Shown: piece after piece, positions 37,117-46,329 of the stretch
How the letters are laid out: each line of letters starts with the position of its first letter
Numbering within the stretch: the first letter of the stretch is position 1
Assembly (NCBI RefSeq): GCF_020042665.1
Contig: NZ_CP083376.1
Span: 718,001-782,000 of the forward strand
From: Pseudoxanthomonas sp. X-1
Lineage (GTDB): Bacteria > Pseudomonadota > Gammaproteobacteria > Xanthomonadales > Xanthomonadaceae
Direction: 5' to 3'
DNA: 64,000 nt
Translations under genes and position numbers: made by a program
Notes under the pieces: model-generated
Told to the model about the DNA's origin: nothing
The model's input: the letters and a program-made list of their open reading frames with translations, nothing else
The model's database searches: none

Positions 37117-37538
37117 GCCTGGACTGGATCGGCGCACTGGCCGGCGGCGTGCTGATCGGCCTGTCGGCCAGCGCGCTGCTGTGGCTGACCGGGCGCATCG
37201 CCGGCGTCAGCGGCATCGCCGGGCGCGCGCTGCTGGCACCCGGCGAGGGCCTGGCCTGGCGGCTGGCCTTCCTGGCGGGGCTGATCTGCGTCGGCGGTCT
37301 GGCGCTGCATGCGCTGCCATCCGCACAGCCCGCGCGCGCCGGCTTTTCCCCGTGGCTGCTGGTCGTGGCCGGCCTGCTGGTCGGGGTCGGCACACGCATG
37401 GGCAATGGGTGCACCAGCGGTCACGGCGTCTGCGGGCTGGCGCTGCATTCGCGTCGCTCGCTGGCCGCCGTGGCGGTGTTCATGGCCGTGGCGATGGCGG
37501 TGACCTTCCTGGTGCGGCATGTATGGCGTGGGTCATGA
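37113..37538 (+). CDS. YeeE/YedE (DUF395) half-transporter 1
   Basis: The 141-aa membrane protein contains the family signature GNGCTSGHGVCGLALHSRRS, with the conserved Cys that handles sulfur compounds. Relatives import thiosulfate or move sulfur species. The start overlaps the hydrolase stop as ATGA. The second half is encoded by the next gene; the two short proteins together match one full-length YeeE protein. Confidence 0.85.
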   Translation: MSLDWIGALAGGVLIGLSASALLWLTGRIAGVSGIAGRALLAPGEGLAWRLAFLAGLICVGGLALHALPSAQPARAGFSPWLLVVAGLLVGVGTRMGNGCTSGHGVCGLALHSRRSLAAVAVFMAVAMAVTFLVRHVWRGS

Positions 37539-37951
37539 ATCGCCAGGCCTGGGCCGCGTCGGCCTGTGGCGCGCTGTTCGGCGTCGGCCTGGTGGTCTCG
37601 GGCATGACCGACCCGCAGCGCGTGCTGGGCTTCCTCGATGTCGCCGGGCGCTGGGATCCGCGTCTGCTGTTCGTCTTGGGCGGCGCGGTGCTGACCAGCG
37701 GCGCGCTGTTTCCGCTGATCCGGCGACGTCGGGCACCGGTGTGTGCGCCGTCGTTCTCGCTGCCGGCCGTCCGCGCGATCGATCGTCCGCTGTTGCTGGG
37801 GGCCGCGCTGTTCGGCGCCGGCTGGGGCCTGGCCGGCTATTGCCCTGGCCCGGCCTTGGTCGGCCTGGGGGCGGGCGGCGCCGAGGCGCTGTGGTTCGTG
37901 CCGGCCATGCTGGCGGGCATGGCGTTGCACCGGTTGCTGGCGCGCGCATGA
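37535..37951 (+). CDS. YeeE/YedE (DUF395) half-transporter 2
   Basis: The 138-aa product (ATG at 37535 overlaps the previous stop; ATG at 37523 is an alternative) has several hydrophobic segments, with VSGMTDPQRVLGFLDVAG and the conserved Cys in GLAGYCPGPALVGLG. It pairs with the preceding half. Its stop codon lies inside the octamer at which the ICE begins, so its last codons form the element boundary; the gene looks intact all the same. Confidence 0.84.
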   Translation: MNRQAWAASACGALFGVGLVVSGMTDPQRVLGFLDVAGRWDPRLLFVLGGAVLTSGALFPLIRRRRAPVCAPSFSLPAVRAIDRPLLLGAALFGAGWGLAGYCPGPALVGLGAGGAEALWFVPAMLAGMALHRLLARA

Positions 37952-37955
37952 AAAA
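37948..37955 (-). other. ICE attachment site (Tn4371-type octamer)
   Basis: The plus strand reads ATGAAAAA, which is TTTTTCAT on the minus strand, the core sequence reported for integration of Tn4371-family ICEs. It overlaps the yeeE stop and lies 282 bp from the last gene of the trb cluster (DUF2274), the usual distance and order at the trb end of such elements. The matching copy at the integrase end would be outside the window. Confidence 0.7.
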
Positions 37956-38160
37956 TGTCCGCTGTCAAGTTCTTTGTGGAACCACGCAGCGGCGTGAAAG
38001 GTCTTGCGGGGCAAAAGGTTAGGCCAGATTCCGGCCTCTGTGTGCGGTTGCCGCTTTTCGAGCTAGGTGCCGCATAGGCGCTTCGCGGTGGAAAGCATAG
38101 GAGCGTCGCAGCGGGCAAGGTCGTATTGCCATCATAGCCCTGACCTGCCACAAGACGCCC

Positions 38161-38197
38161 TCAAAAGCGAAAGCGCAGCCCATAGGCTGCGCTTTCG
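38161..38197 (-). terminator. Terminator of the trb operon
   Basis: A 13-bp perfect stem with arms CGAAAGCGCAGCC (38168-38180) and GGCTGCGCTTTCG (38185-38197) around the loop CATA. On the minus strand it is followed by CTTTTGA, a short U-run. It lies 34 bp after the DUF2274 stop. The rest of the 37956-38230 stretch shows no gene. Confidence 0.75.
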
Positions 38198-38230
38198 TCG
38201 TGGGCGGTGGTAGTGGCAGCGCCTGCATCG

Positions 38231-38476
38231 TCAATTTGGCTTCGCGGGCGCTGCCTTGCCCGCGCCTCCCTTCCTGAACCCCCGATCCCCAGCCATGAAC
38301 GCCTCCAGCATATGTGGAATCAGCGTGGCCGCATCGACCGCCTCGCCATACGCCTGCGCGTGCAGCGCGGCGTAGCGGTCGAGGTCGGCTTTCAGGCTGG
38401 CTGGGCAAGCAAAGGTCAGCTTCGTGGATTCCGTTTTCGGCAGCGGCCCGAGCCGCAGCTTCTTGGTCGTGCTCAT
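38231..38476 (-). CDS. DUF2274 protein of ICE
   Basis: The 81-aa product starts MSTTKKLRLGPLPKTESTKL and continues with TFACPASLKADLDRYAALHA, a ribbon-helix-helix-like beginning. DUF2274 proteins regularly follow TrbI at the end of Tn4371-type trb operons; the role is unknown. The start overlaps the trbI stop as ATGA. Confidence 0.85.
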   Translation of the reverse strand: MSTTKKLRLGPLPKTESTKLTFACPASLKADLDRYAALHAQAYGEAVDAATLIPHMLEAFMAGDRGFRKGGAGKAAPAKPN

Positions 38477-39741
38477 CGTGAAGTCCCCCGGTTGAAGAAC
38501 AAGGGCTGGTACGGCCGCAGCACCAGATCGCGGTTGACGATGATGCGAACCGGCAAGCCGGGGCGCTCGGTCAGCGTCGGCTGGATGTTCATGTTGCGCC
38601 GGGTCATCTCCTGGCCGACCTGATTGATGCTGTCCTGCGCGCTGTCGCGGCCGGCGATGATGATGCGATCACCGTCTTGCCGGTTCTCCGGCGCGGCTAG
38701 TTCGGCACCGACACCCAGCAGCGTGGTCAGCGCCGCACCGGCGAAGATACGGCCCCAGTGGTAGTCCACGTCATCCTCCAGTCCGGCATAACCGGCCGGG
38801 TCGGTGCCGGCCAGGTTGTCGAGCGTCAGCGAAGACGTGTCGGGCAGGATGATCCGGTTCCACACCACTTGCACCCGGCTCTGCCCGTAGGCGACCTGGC
38901 TGTTGTAGCGGCCGAGGATGCGCGAACCCTGCGGGATCAGCAGGAACTTGCCGGTAGCCGTGTCATAGACCGGCTCCGTCACCGTAGCGATCACGTCGCC
39001 GGGCAAGTCCGACTTGATGCCCGTCACCAGCGCCCCGGCGACCACCGTTCCGGCCATGACCTGATACGGCGAAGCTGGCAGGGCCAGATTGCCGGAATTA
39101 CGGGTTTCCGTGGTTCCGGCTTTCTGAAACGCCTCTTTCTGGTCTTGCCGGTTCTGCATGGCGGTCGGGTCGGCAGGCTGGGCCGCCGTCGAGGCCGGGC
39201 CAGCCGCCGCCGGGTCGAACGCCGCATTGGCGGCGAAGCCCGGCGTGGCGGCGGTCTGCGATTGCGCTACCGGTGCGGCTTTCGGTGAACCGGAACGGAA
39301 GAACACCGAAGAACCCGCCGCGGCTTCGGCCTCCTTGCGCAGTCCGTCATTCGGGTCGTGGCCGGGTGCCGCGTAGGCGGCCACGGCGGGCTGCTGCGAC
39401 TTCACGATGGCCGGGCCGAGATCGCCCGGCAGCGGTGGCCCCAGCTCGGGCACCTTGGGCGGCAGCTTCGAGTAATCCGATGGCAGGCCATCCAGCCCTT
39501 CGGACTTGGAAACGCGATCCACGTTGTAAAGCTCGGCCTGCTCGCTGGCGCTACGCCGCTGCGGTTGCAGCGACCACATCAGCGCGCCGAGCACGGCGAC
39601 CGACAGGCCGCCGGCGAGGATGGCCAGCGTGCGCCGGTTCAAGCGCGTGACCGGGCGCGGCTGGGCGCGCAGCGCCACCGCCTCGGGGGCTACCTTGCCC
39701 GCCTGCGGCGCGGCAAGATCAGGGGTGTCGTCCTGGCTCAT
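38473..39741 (-). CDS. trbI: TrbI, VirB10-like conjugation core protein
   Basis: The 422-aa product has one membrane segment near the N-terminus (TLAILAGGLSVAVLGALMWS), a Pro/Ala-rich periplasmic region and a C-terminal VirB10 domain with ALVTGIKSDLPGDVIATVTE and LLIPQGSRILGRYNSQVAYG. It spans inner and outer membranes in the mating channel. Start at 39741, two bases after the trbG stop. Confidence 0.93.
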   Translation of the reverse strand: MSQDDTPDLAAPQAGKVAPEAVALRAQPRPVTRLNRRTLAILAGGLSVAVLGALMWSLQPQRRSASEQAELYNVDRVSKSEGLDGLPSDYSKLPPKVPELGPPLPGDLGPAIVKSQQPAVAAYAAPGHDPNDGLRKEAEAAAGSSVFFRSGSPKAAPVAQSQTAATPGFAANAAFDPAAAGPASTAAQPADPTAMQNRQDQKEAFQKAGTTETRNSGNLALPASPYQVMAGTVVAGALVTGIKSDLPGDVIATVTEPVYDTATGKFLLIPQGSRILGRYNSQVAYGQSRVQVVWNRIILPDTSSLTLDNLAGTDPAGYAGLEDDVDYHWGRIFAGAALTTLLGVGAELAAPENRQDGDRIIIAGRDSAQDSINQVGQEMTRRNMNIQPTLTERPGLPVRIIVNRDLVLRPYQPLFFNRGTSR

Positions 39742-39743
39742 GG

Positions 39744-40736
39744 TCAGTTCCTCCGCGCCACGCCATCCGTGCGCTCAATCCGCACCACGTCGCCACCATC
39801 GCCGCCCAAGCGCAGTTCGGCCGCGCCGAACAGCCGATCCACGATGTAGTACGGCGGGCGGAAACGGTAGTTCACCAGTTGCCCGTCGCCCTGCGCGCCG
39901 ATGACGAACAGCGGCGGCAGTTCGCCTTGGGCGATGCCTGGCGGGAACTGGATATAGACCTTCTCGCCGTCATCGAAGGCGCGCAGCGGCTTCCACGGCG
40001 GATTGCTGCCGCTGACCGCGTAGCGGAAGCGGATTTTCTCCAGCGACAAGCCGGTATCGACCGGCGCGGCGGCGTTGGCCGCTTGCGCCTGGCGCTGCAA
40101 GGCCAGCATCCGGTCTTTCGGGTAGTCCCAGGACACCGAGGCCATCCATGCACGTTCGGTCGAGGTCAGCTCCAGCAGGTACGTCCGGCGGCTGGTGGTG
40201 ATGACAAGATTGGTTTTCAGGCCCGAGCGGATGGGCTTCACCAGCACGTTCACGCGCAGCGCGTCGCCGCTGCCGCTGGACGTGTCGCCCACGATCCAGC
40301 GCACGGTATCGCCTGCGGCGACCATCACGAGTTCCTCGCCGGGCTGGAGCGAAACCACGGTGACGCGCCCCGGCGCGGCATAGACCTGATAGAGCGCGCC
40401 ATCGGTGAAGGGCCACACCTGAATCGCGTTGACGTAGCCCTCGCGGGTCGGCGCAATGCGCGCCTCGGCGTTGGCCTTGGACACGCGCACGGTTTCGTCG
40501 GCCGGCTCCGGCACGGGCTTGGCTCCGTCCGTCCCCGGCAGCGGTTTCAACTGATCCGGCAGCGCCAAGGGTTCGGGAACGGTGATGACCTCCACCGGCT
40601 TGGGCGGCTCCGGCAGCGGCTGGGCCTGCACTGGCTCATCGAGCGAGATGGACGGCGGCGGCTTGCCCTGCGAGGCGCAGCCCGCGAGAGCCAGCAGGAT
40701 CAACGGCAAAACGGATTTACGGAAAAGTGCATTCAT
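39744..40736 (-). CDS. trbG: TrbG, VirB9-like outer membrane core protein
   Basis: The 330-aa lipoprotein starts MNALFRKSVLPLILLALAGC (lipobox LAGC). A Pro-rich spacer leads to the VirB9/CagX domain with VWPFTDGALYQVYAAPGRVT and YRFRPPYYIVDRLFGAAELR. It forms part of the outer membrane core complex with TrbI. The frame is open upstream to 40916, but only this start gives a signal and a 4-nt overlap with trbF. Confidence 0.92.
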   Translation of the reverse strand: MNALFRKSVLPLILLALAGCASQGKPPPSISLDEPVQAQPLPEPPKPVEVITVPEPLALPDQLKPLPGTDGAKPVPEPADETVRVSKANAEARIAPTREGYVNAIQVWPFTDGALYQVYAAPGRVTVVSLQPGEELVMVAAGDTVRWIVGDTSSGSGDALRVNVLVKPIRSGLKTNLVITTSRRTYLLELTSTERAWMASVSWDYPKDRMLALQRQAQAANAAAPVDTGLSLEKIRFRYAVSGSNPPWKPLRAFDDGEKVYIQFPPGIAQGELPPLFVIGAQGDGQLVNYRFRPPYYIVDRLFGAAELRLGGDGGDVVRIERTDGVARRN

Positions 40737-41437
40737 GGCTTGGCTCCTTCGGACGAATCCAGTTCGCGGCTCCACGACAGGCCGTTGACGTAGATACCCA
40801 GCGGGTTCTTGCGCAGGCGCTGTTCGGTGCGCGGGGTTTGCAGGACGGTGGAAAGCACGGCGTTCCAGCGTTCGGTGCCAGCGGGCGCACCATTGACGAA
40901 CCGCTGCTCCGTCCAACGCACGTTGAAAGACGTGTCGCTGGCGCGGGTCACGCTGGTGATCTGCACAGTCACCGACTCCTTGCCGACGCGAGCGAACGGG
41001 TCGTTCTTGCTGGCGTAGTCGTTGAGCACGGCCGCGCCCTTGTCGGTGGTGTAGTCGTAGGCATCGAGCCAGTTCTGCCGCACCACGATCGGGTCGATGG
41101 AGAGCGAGCGAACCAGCATGATGAAGTGCGCCAGGTGATAGGCGATCTGCGCGTCAGCCGGCTTGTACGGCGTGGCTGCTTCGCCGACCGCACGCACCTG
41201 GCCGCTCTTGTCCACCTCGATGACGTAGGGCGTGACGATGGACTGCGCCGAACGCCACACCAGGCCGCCGGCCATCAGCAAGGCCAGCAGCAGGCAGCCG
41301 AAGGCCATGAATCGCCAGTTCTTCGCCTGCACGCGGGCCGAGCCGATACGCTCGTCCCACACCTGGGCGGCGGCTTGATACGGGGTGGCAGGCTGCGGCG
41401 TATCGGCGTAGCGCACCTGCGGTCGCTTGAATCGCAT
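40733..41437 (-). CDS. trbF: TrbF, VirB8-like inner membrane protein
   Basis: The 234-aa product starts MRFKRPQVRYADTPQPATPY, has one membrane segment (FMAFGCLLLALLMAGGLVW) and a periplasmic VirB8 domain with VVRQNWLDAYDYTTDKGAAV. It connects the ATPases to the core of the channel. The start is the ATG at 41437, preceded by AGGAGAA. Confidence 0.92.
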   Translation of the reverse strand: MRFKRPQVRYADTPQPATPYQAAAQVWDERIGSARVQAKNWRFMAFGCLLLALLMAGGLVWRSAQSIVTPYVIEVDKSGQVRAVGEAATPYKPADAQIAYHLAHFIMLVRSLSIDPIVVRQNWLDAYDYTTDKGAAVLNDYASKNDPFARVGKESVTVQITSVTRASDTSFNVRWTEQRFVNGAPAGTERWNAVLSTVLQTPRTEQRLRKNPLGIYVNGLSWSRELDSSEGAKP

Positions 41438-41454
41438 AGGGTTCTCCTTGGGGG

Positions 41455-42831
41455 TCAGGTATCGGAATCGCGCAGGCTCGGGCCTTGCCCGGAGCCGCCG
41501 CCGTCGCCACCGCGCAGCGTGTGGGCGGCGGTGGTTGCGGCATGGGTGATCTGCTGGCGGCGGTGCATCCGCTTGGCCCAGGCGGGTTGTTCCTGCTTCT
41601 GCGAGCTGGCGGCGTTGTCGGCGGCTTCGCCTGTGCTGGCCTGCCCGGAGCCGGAAGCGCCGGCCTCTGCACCGTTCCATCCGGCACGGAAGGAATCGGC
41701 CACCTTCTGCCCGGCAGCGGCAGCACCCGATGCGGCACGGCGACCTGCCGCCTGCGCGCCGGTCTTGGCGACGTTGCCGAGGCCAGCGGCTGCGCCCTTG
41801 GCCCCGCCGCCCGCTGCGGCGGAGCCGGCCTGGAATGCCGACTTGGCGCTGCCCGCCGCCGATGTGGCTGCACGCGCGCCAGCGCCGGCCAGCTTCGCGG
41901 CGGCGGGTGCCATGCGCGCCCCGGCGGCGACGGCACCGCCTACGCCGGTCGCGGCGGCACCGATGGCAACGCCTGTGCCGACTGCGCCGACCGCAGCACC
42001 TGCCATCGCGCCCGCGCCCAGTTGGGGCGCACCGGACACAAGGCCCGTAGCGATACCTGGCCCGTAGATGCCGAGCGCCAGCAAGGCGAGCGAGGCCAGC
42101 ATCACGACAAGCGCGTGGTCGATGGACGGTTCATCGGGATGAACCTGGAACTGCGAGAACAGGCCCGAGCCGATGCCGACGATGACGGCCAGTACCAAGA
42201 CCTTGATGCCCGACGACACCACGTTGCCGAGCACTTTTTCCGCCAGGAAGCTCGTCTTGTTCCAAAGCGCGAACGGCACCAGCACGAAGCCGGCAAGCGT
42301 GGTCAGCTTGAACTCGATCAGCGTGATGAAAAGCTGTACCGCCAGCACGAAGAAGCAGAGGATCACCACCAGCCAGGCGAGGAACAGCACCAAGATGGCA
42401 TCGAGGTTGGCGAACACCTCGGGGAAACCCATCATGTCGTCGAGTTGAAGGAAGATCGGCCCGGCCGCATCGAGGCCGGTTTTCGCCAGCCGTCCCGGTT
42501 GCAGGAAATGCTCCATGCTCAAGGTAGAGTCGCCTGCCATCAGGCCCAGCCCGGCAAACGAACGGAACACGATGCCGGCCAGCCAGTTGAAGTTGCCGAT
42601 GATGTAGGCGAAGGCACCGACATAGAGCACCTTGCGCAGCAGCTTGGCGATCACGTCCTCGCCCTGGCCGGTGGCGTGGCTCATGGCCCAATACAGGCCG
42701 GCGATGGTCATGTCGATGACGATGAGCGTGGCGGTCAGGAACGCCACTTCGCCATGCAGCAAGCCAAAGCCCGAGTCGATGTAGCGCGAGAACGTATCGA
42801 GGAATTGGTCGATGATGGTCACGTCGTTCAT
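41455..42831 (-). CDS. trbL: TrbL, VirB6-like polytopic channel protein
   Basis: The 458-aa product has six or more membrane segments in its first 280 residues (for example ILVLFLAWLVVILCFFVLAV), and a long Gly/Ala-rich C-terminal region ending in a polar tail (QEQPAWAKRMHRRQQITHA). It forms the inner membrane path for DNA. The start overlaps the stop of the small lipoprotein gene as ATGA. Confidence 0.92.
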   Translation of the reverse strand: MNDVTIIDQFLDTFSRYIDSGFGLLHGEVAFLTATLIVIDMTIAGLYWAMSHATGQGEDVIAKLLRKVLYVGAFAYIIGNFNWLAGIVFRSFAGLGLMAGDSTLSMEHFLQPGRLAKTGLDAAGPIFLQLDDMMGFPEVFANLDAILVLFLAWLVVILCFFVLAVQLFITLIEFKLTTLAGFVLVPFALWNKTSFLAEKVLGNVVSSGIKVLVLAVIVGIGSGLFSQFQVHPDEPSIDHALVVMLASLALLALGIYGPGIATGLVSGAPQLGAGAMAGAAVGAVGTGVAIGAAATGVGGAVAAGARMAPAAAKLAGAGARAATSAAGSAKSAFQAGSAAAGGGAKGAAAGLGNVAKTGAQAAGRRAASGAAAAGQKVADSFRAGWNGAEAGASGSGQASTGEAADNAASSQKQEQPAWAKRMHRRQQITHAATTAAHTLRGGDGGGSGQGPSLRDSDT

Positions 42832-43118
42832 GGCGTGTCCTCCCCGGTGGGTTCATCGAAGCTGGCTGGAATCGGCGGCAGCTCGGCCAGCGAGTTGTAT
42901 TCGTCCGGCCCGGTGTGGCCGGCGAAGAAACGCCGCCGGAAGGCATCGGCGGCGGCGCGGCAAGCGTCTTCGCCCACGGCCCGCCGGTCGGCCGCGCATT
43001 GCGCGCGCAGCGCCTTGAGCCGCACGGGGTCGGCGGCCAAGGCGTCGGCCAGGTTCTCGGCCGGCTGCTGGCCGCAAGCGGTCAGCAGCACGGCCAGCAG
43101 GACGGAAGCGCATCGCAT
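42828..43118 (-). CDS. TrbK/EexN-like small lipoprotein of ICE
   Basis: The 96-aa product starts MRCASVLLAVLLTACGQQPA with lipobox LLTAC, then ADPVRLKALRAQCAADRRAV and CRAAADAFRRRFF. It resembles the lipoprotein encoded at 50707-50985. In Tn4371 ICEs this place between trbJ and trbL is that of trbK; relatives act in entry exclusion, which blocks uptake of a second copy of the same element. The exact role is inferred. Confidence 0.78.
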   Translation of the reverse strand: MRCASVLLAVLLTACGQQPAENLADALAADPVRLKALRAQCAADRRAVGEDACRAAADAFRRRFFAGHTGPDEYNSLAELPPIPASFDEPTGEDTP

Positions 43119-43129
43119 GGCCGCCTCCG

Positions 43130-43870
43130 TCAGTTGTTGTTGTAGAAATTGACGGTCTGCGGCGTGTACGGCGTGCCGGTGCCGAGGAAGCGCCGCCGCA
43201 CTTCGCGGGCGCGCTCGGTCGCTGCCGCCTGCCGCGCCAGTTCCAGCGAGGCCGCCCGGTCTTGCGTGATCTGGAGCTGCTGCGCCTGGATGGACTGCTT
43301 GGCCTGCAAGGCGAGAAGCTGGTTCGTCGCCTGCATCGCTTGCAGCGCGCCGGTGGCCGACTGGCTCTGGCTCACGAGGTCGGCCAGCGCGCTTTCGTCT
43401 TGGGTCAGGTTCTGCGATACCTGCGCCTGCATCTGCATCGCGGTGTGCAGGCCGTTCAAGGTGTTCTGCCAGCGTTCGCGGGCGTCCTGCGCCATGCGGT
43501 CGCCGCTGATGGTGGCGGCGTACTGCTCCGGGTACAGGCGCGAGAACGTGGCATCCATGCTCTGCACGTCGTAGGCCAGCCCCTGCGCCTCGGCGATCAG
43601 GCGTTCGGTGGTGGCAAGCGTGGAGCGCAGGCGGTTGACGATGTTGAAGTCCAGCGTCGCCAGATTGCGCGCCTGGTTCATCAGCATCTGCGCCTCGTTC
43701 TGGAGCTGGTTGATCTGGTTGTTGATCTGCTCCAGCGTGCGAACGGCGGTCAGCGTGTTCTGCACGAAGTTCGACGGGTCGAACACGGTGATGGCCGCCG
43801 CCGGTTGGGCGAGCATCAGCGAGCCGGACAGCACGATGGCGAGCGAAGCGGAAAGCACACGGGTCTTCAT
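43130..43870 (-). CDS. trbJ: TrbJ, VirB5-like conjugation protein
   Basis: From ATG at 43870 the product is 246 aa with a signal peptide (LSASLAIVLSGSLMLAQPAAA) and long Gln/Ala-rich helices (EQINNQINQLQNEAQMLMNQ). VirB5-type proteins sit at the pilus tip or assist pilus assembly. The start overlaps the trbE stop. Confidence 0.91.
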   Translation of the reverse strand: MKTRVLSASLAIVLSGSLMLAQPAAAITVFDPSNFVQNTLTAVRTLEQINNQINQLQNEAQMLMNQARNLATLDFNIVNRLRSTLATTERLIAEAQGLAYDVQSMDATFSRLYPEQYAATISGDRMAQDARERWQNTLNGLHTAMQMQAQVSQNLTQDESALADLVSQSQSATGALQAMQATNQLLALQAKQSIQAQQLQITQDRAASLELARQAAATERAREVRRRFLGTGTPYTPQTVNFYNNN

Positions 43871-46317
43871 GGCGAAACCTCCAGCGGTTGAGAAGCGAGG
43901 AAGGAAGCCGCCACCGGTGCGGACGGCAGCAGGTCGGCGGCCCAATCAAGGCCGCGATGGCGCAGCCACGCGCCGGCGAAGCCGGGAGCGCCGGCCTGCG
44001 TCAGCACGCGGTCGATGTCGCGTTGGTCTTGCGGTGTGGATGCGCCGGCGAAGGCGAGCGCCGCCGACCCCAGGTCGAGGTCAAACAGGCGATTGCCGAG
44101 GCGCGATTGGTAGTAGTAGTCGCGCTTGGGCTGCGCGGTGGCGACGATTTCGATTTGCCGGCTGTTGAGGCCGAAGCCCTCGTAGATCGTGCGAATCTGC
44201 GGCTCGGTGGCCTGCGGGTTCGGCAAGAAAATCCTGCTCGCGCAGCTTTCGATGATCGCGGGCGCGATGGTCGAATCCTTAATGTCCGCCAGCGATTGCG
44301 TGGCGAAGATCACCGACACGTTTTTCTTGCGCAGCGTTTTCAGCCACGCCCGGATGCGGGCGGCGAACGCCGGCTCATCAAGGAACAGCCACGCCTCATC
44401 GAGAATCAGCAGCGTGGGCGCACCGTCGAAACGCTCATCGAAGCGGGCGAACAGGTAGCGCAGCACCGCTTGCACGGCGGCCGGGCTGTGCATCAGTTCT
44501 TCCATCTCGAAGCCCTGCACGCCGGCCATGCCTAGCCGGTCGTGGTCGGCATCCAGCAGCTTGCCGTGCGCGCCGCCGAGCACATAGGGCGAAAGCGCCT
44601 GGCGCAGCGCGTTCGATTGCAGCAGCACGGAAAGCCCGGTCATCGTGCGCTGTTCCGGCGGCGCACCGGCGAGGCTGCCGAGCGCCGACCAGATAGCCGC
44701 CTTCTCGTCCGGGCCGATGGTCACGCCTTCATGCAGCAGGCGGCCTTCCACCCATTCGGCGGCCCAGGTGCGGTAGCCCTCGCCGTCGATGCGGGCGAGC
44801 GGCTGGAACGCGATACCGCCATCCGCGCCCAGGTCGTAGTGCTCGCCGCCCAAGCCGAGGATGGTGGCGCGCATCGAGCGGCCCATGTCGAAGGCGAAGA
44901 TGCGCGAGCCGAAGTAGCGCCGGAACTGCATTGCCAGGATGGCGAGCAGCACCGACTTACCCATGCCGGTCGGCCCGGCGACCAGCGTATGCCCCACGTC
45001 GCCGATGTGCGTCACCAGCCGGAACGGCGTCGCGCCATCGGTGCGGGTAACGATCAGCGGCGGGCCGTCGAGGTGGTCGTTCTTCTCCGGCCCGGCCCAC
45101 ACCGCCGACAGCGGCATCATGTGCGCCAGGTTCAGCGTCGAGACGATGGGCTGGCGCACGTTCGCGTAGGCGTTGCCAGGGATCGAGGACAGCCACGCAT
45201 CGACGGCGTTCAGCGTTTCGGGAATGGTGACGAACCCGCGCCCTTGGATGACGCGCTCCACCATGCGCAGCTTTTCGTCGGCAGCGGCGGCATCCGTGTC
45301 CATCACGGTCACAGTGGCCGTCAGGTAGCCGAAGGCGACTTGATCGCTCCCCAGCTCCTGCAAGGCCGCATCGGCATCGCTGGCCTTGTTGCTGGCGTCG
45401 GTATCGACCAGCGGGCTTTCCTGCTGGAAGATGGTTTCGCGCAGCAGCGCAACGACGTTCTTGCGCTTGGCGAACCACTGGCGGCGCAGGCGGCCGAGTT
45501 CCTTTTCCGCCTCGGCTTTGTCCATGCAGAGAAAGCGGGTTGACCAGCGATAGCCAAAGCCCAGGCGGTTGAGGTCGTCCAGCAAGCCCGGCCAAGTCGA
45601 GGTCGGGAAGCCCCGCACCGACACCACGCGCAGGTGCTGGTCGCCCAGCGTGGGCGCGAGGCCGCCGACCAGCGCGGAATCGGCCAGCAGCGCGTCCAGA
45701 TGGAAAGGCACCTCGGGAACGCCGATGCGGTAGCGTCGCGTCGAGACGGTGGCGTGCAGATAGGTCAGCGTCTGCGCGTCGTCGAGCCAAGCGATTTCCG
45801 GCATCACGCCGTCGAGCAGGTCGAATACGCGATCGGTTTCCGCCATGAACGCACTGAGGCGGCCGCGCCAGTCCACGCCGTCGCCGGGTGCGTTCTCGTA
45901 GAGCATCTTCGCGGCGCGAGCGCGGGATTCCTCCGGCGGCAGGTAGGCCAGCGTCAGGTGATAGCCGCTCTCGAAGTGGTTGCCCGATTCCTCGAAGGCG
46001 GCGCGGCGCTCCTCGTCCACAAGCCACGAAAGCGGCTCGGGGAAATCGGAGTGCGGGTAGTCCGCCGCCGACCGGCGCTCGGCTTCGATGAACAGCGCCC
46101 AGCCCGAACCCAGCCGGCGCAGCGCGTTGTTGAGCCGCGCCGACGCGGCGATCAGCTCGCCTTGCGTGGCGCTGTCCAAGTCGGGGCCGCGAAAGCGCGC
46201 CGTGCGCTGGAAACTGCCGTCCTTGTTCAAGACGACGCCCGGCGCGACCAGTCCGGCCCAGGGCAGCCAGTCGGCGAGCAGCGCGGGCCGCTGGCGGTAT
46301 TCGGCAAGGTTCAGCAT
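43867..46317 (-). CDS. trbE: TrbE, VirB4-like ATPase
   Basis: The 816-aa product starts MLNLAEYRQRPALLADWLPW. Walker A is VAGPTGMGKSVLLAILA, Walker B LLILDEAWLFLDEP, and the motif VSVIFATQSLADIKDS follows. TrbE powers assembly of the mating pair channel and pilus at the inner membrane. Full length for the family. Confidence 0.95.
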   Translation of the reverse strand: MLNLAEYRQRPALLADWLPWAGLVAPGVVLNKDGSFQRTARFRGPDLDSATQGELIAASARLNNALRRLGSGWALFIEAERRSAADYPHSDFPEPLSWLVDEERRAAFEESGNHFESGYHLTLAYLPPEESRARAAKMLYENAPGDGVDWRGRLSAFMAETDRVFDLLDGVMPEIAWLDDAQTLTYLHATVSTRRYRIGVPEVPFHLDALLADSALVGGLAPTLGDQHLRVVSVRGFPTSTWPGLLDDLNRLGFGYRWSTRFLCMDKAEAEKELGRLRRQWFAKRKNVVALLRETIFQQESPLVDTDASNKASDADAALQELGSDQVAFGYLTATVTVMDTDAAAADEKLRMVERVIQGRGFVTIPETLNAVDAWLSSIPGNAYANVRQPIVSTLNLAHMMPLSAVWAGPEKNDHLDGPPLIVTRTDGATPFRLVTHIGDVGHTLVAGPTGMGKSVLLAILAMQFRRYFGSRIFAFDMGRSMRATILGLGGEHYDLGADGGIAFQPLARIDGEGYRTWAAEWVEGRLLHEGVTIGPDEKAAIWSALGSLAGAPPEQRTMTGLSVLLQSNALRQALSPYVLGGAHGKLLDADHDRLGMAGVQGFEMEELMHSPAAVQAVLRYLFARFDERFDGAPTLLILDEAWLFLDEPAFAARIRAWLKTLRKKNVSVIFATQSLADIKDSTIAPAIIESCASRIFLPNPQATEPQIRTIYEGFGLNSRQIEIVATAQPKRDYYYQSRLGNRLFDLDLGSAALAFAGASTPQDQRDIDRVLTQAGAPGFAGAWLRHRGLDWAADLLPSAPVAASFLASQPLEVSP

Positions 46318-46329
46318 GGCGGCGCCTCC

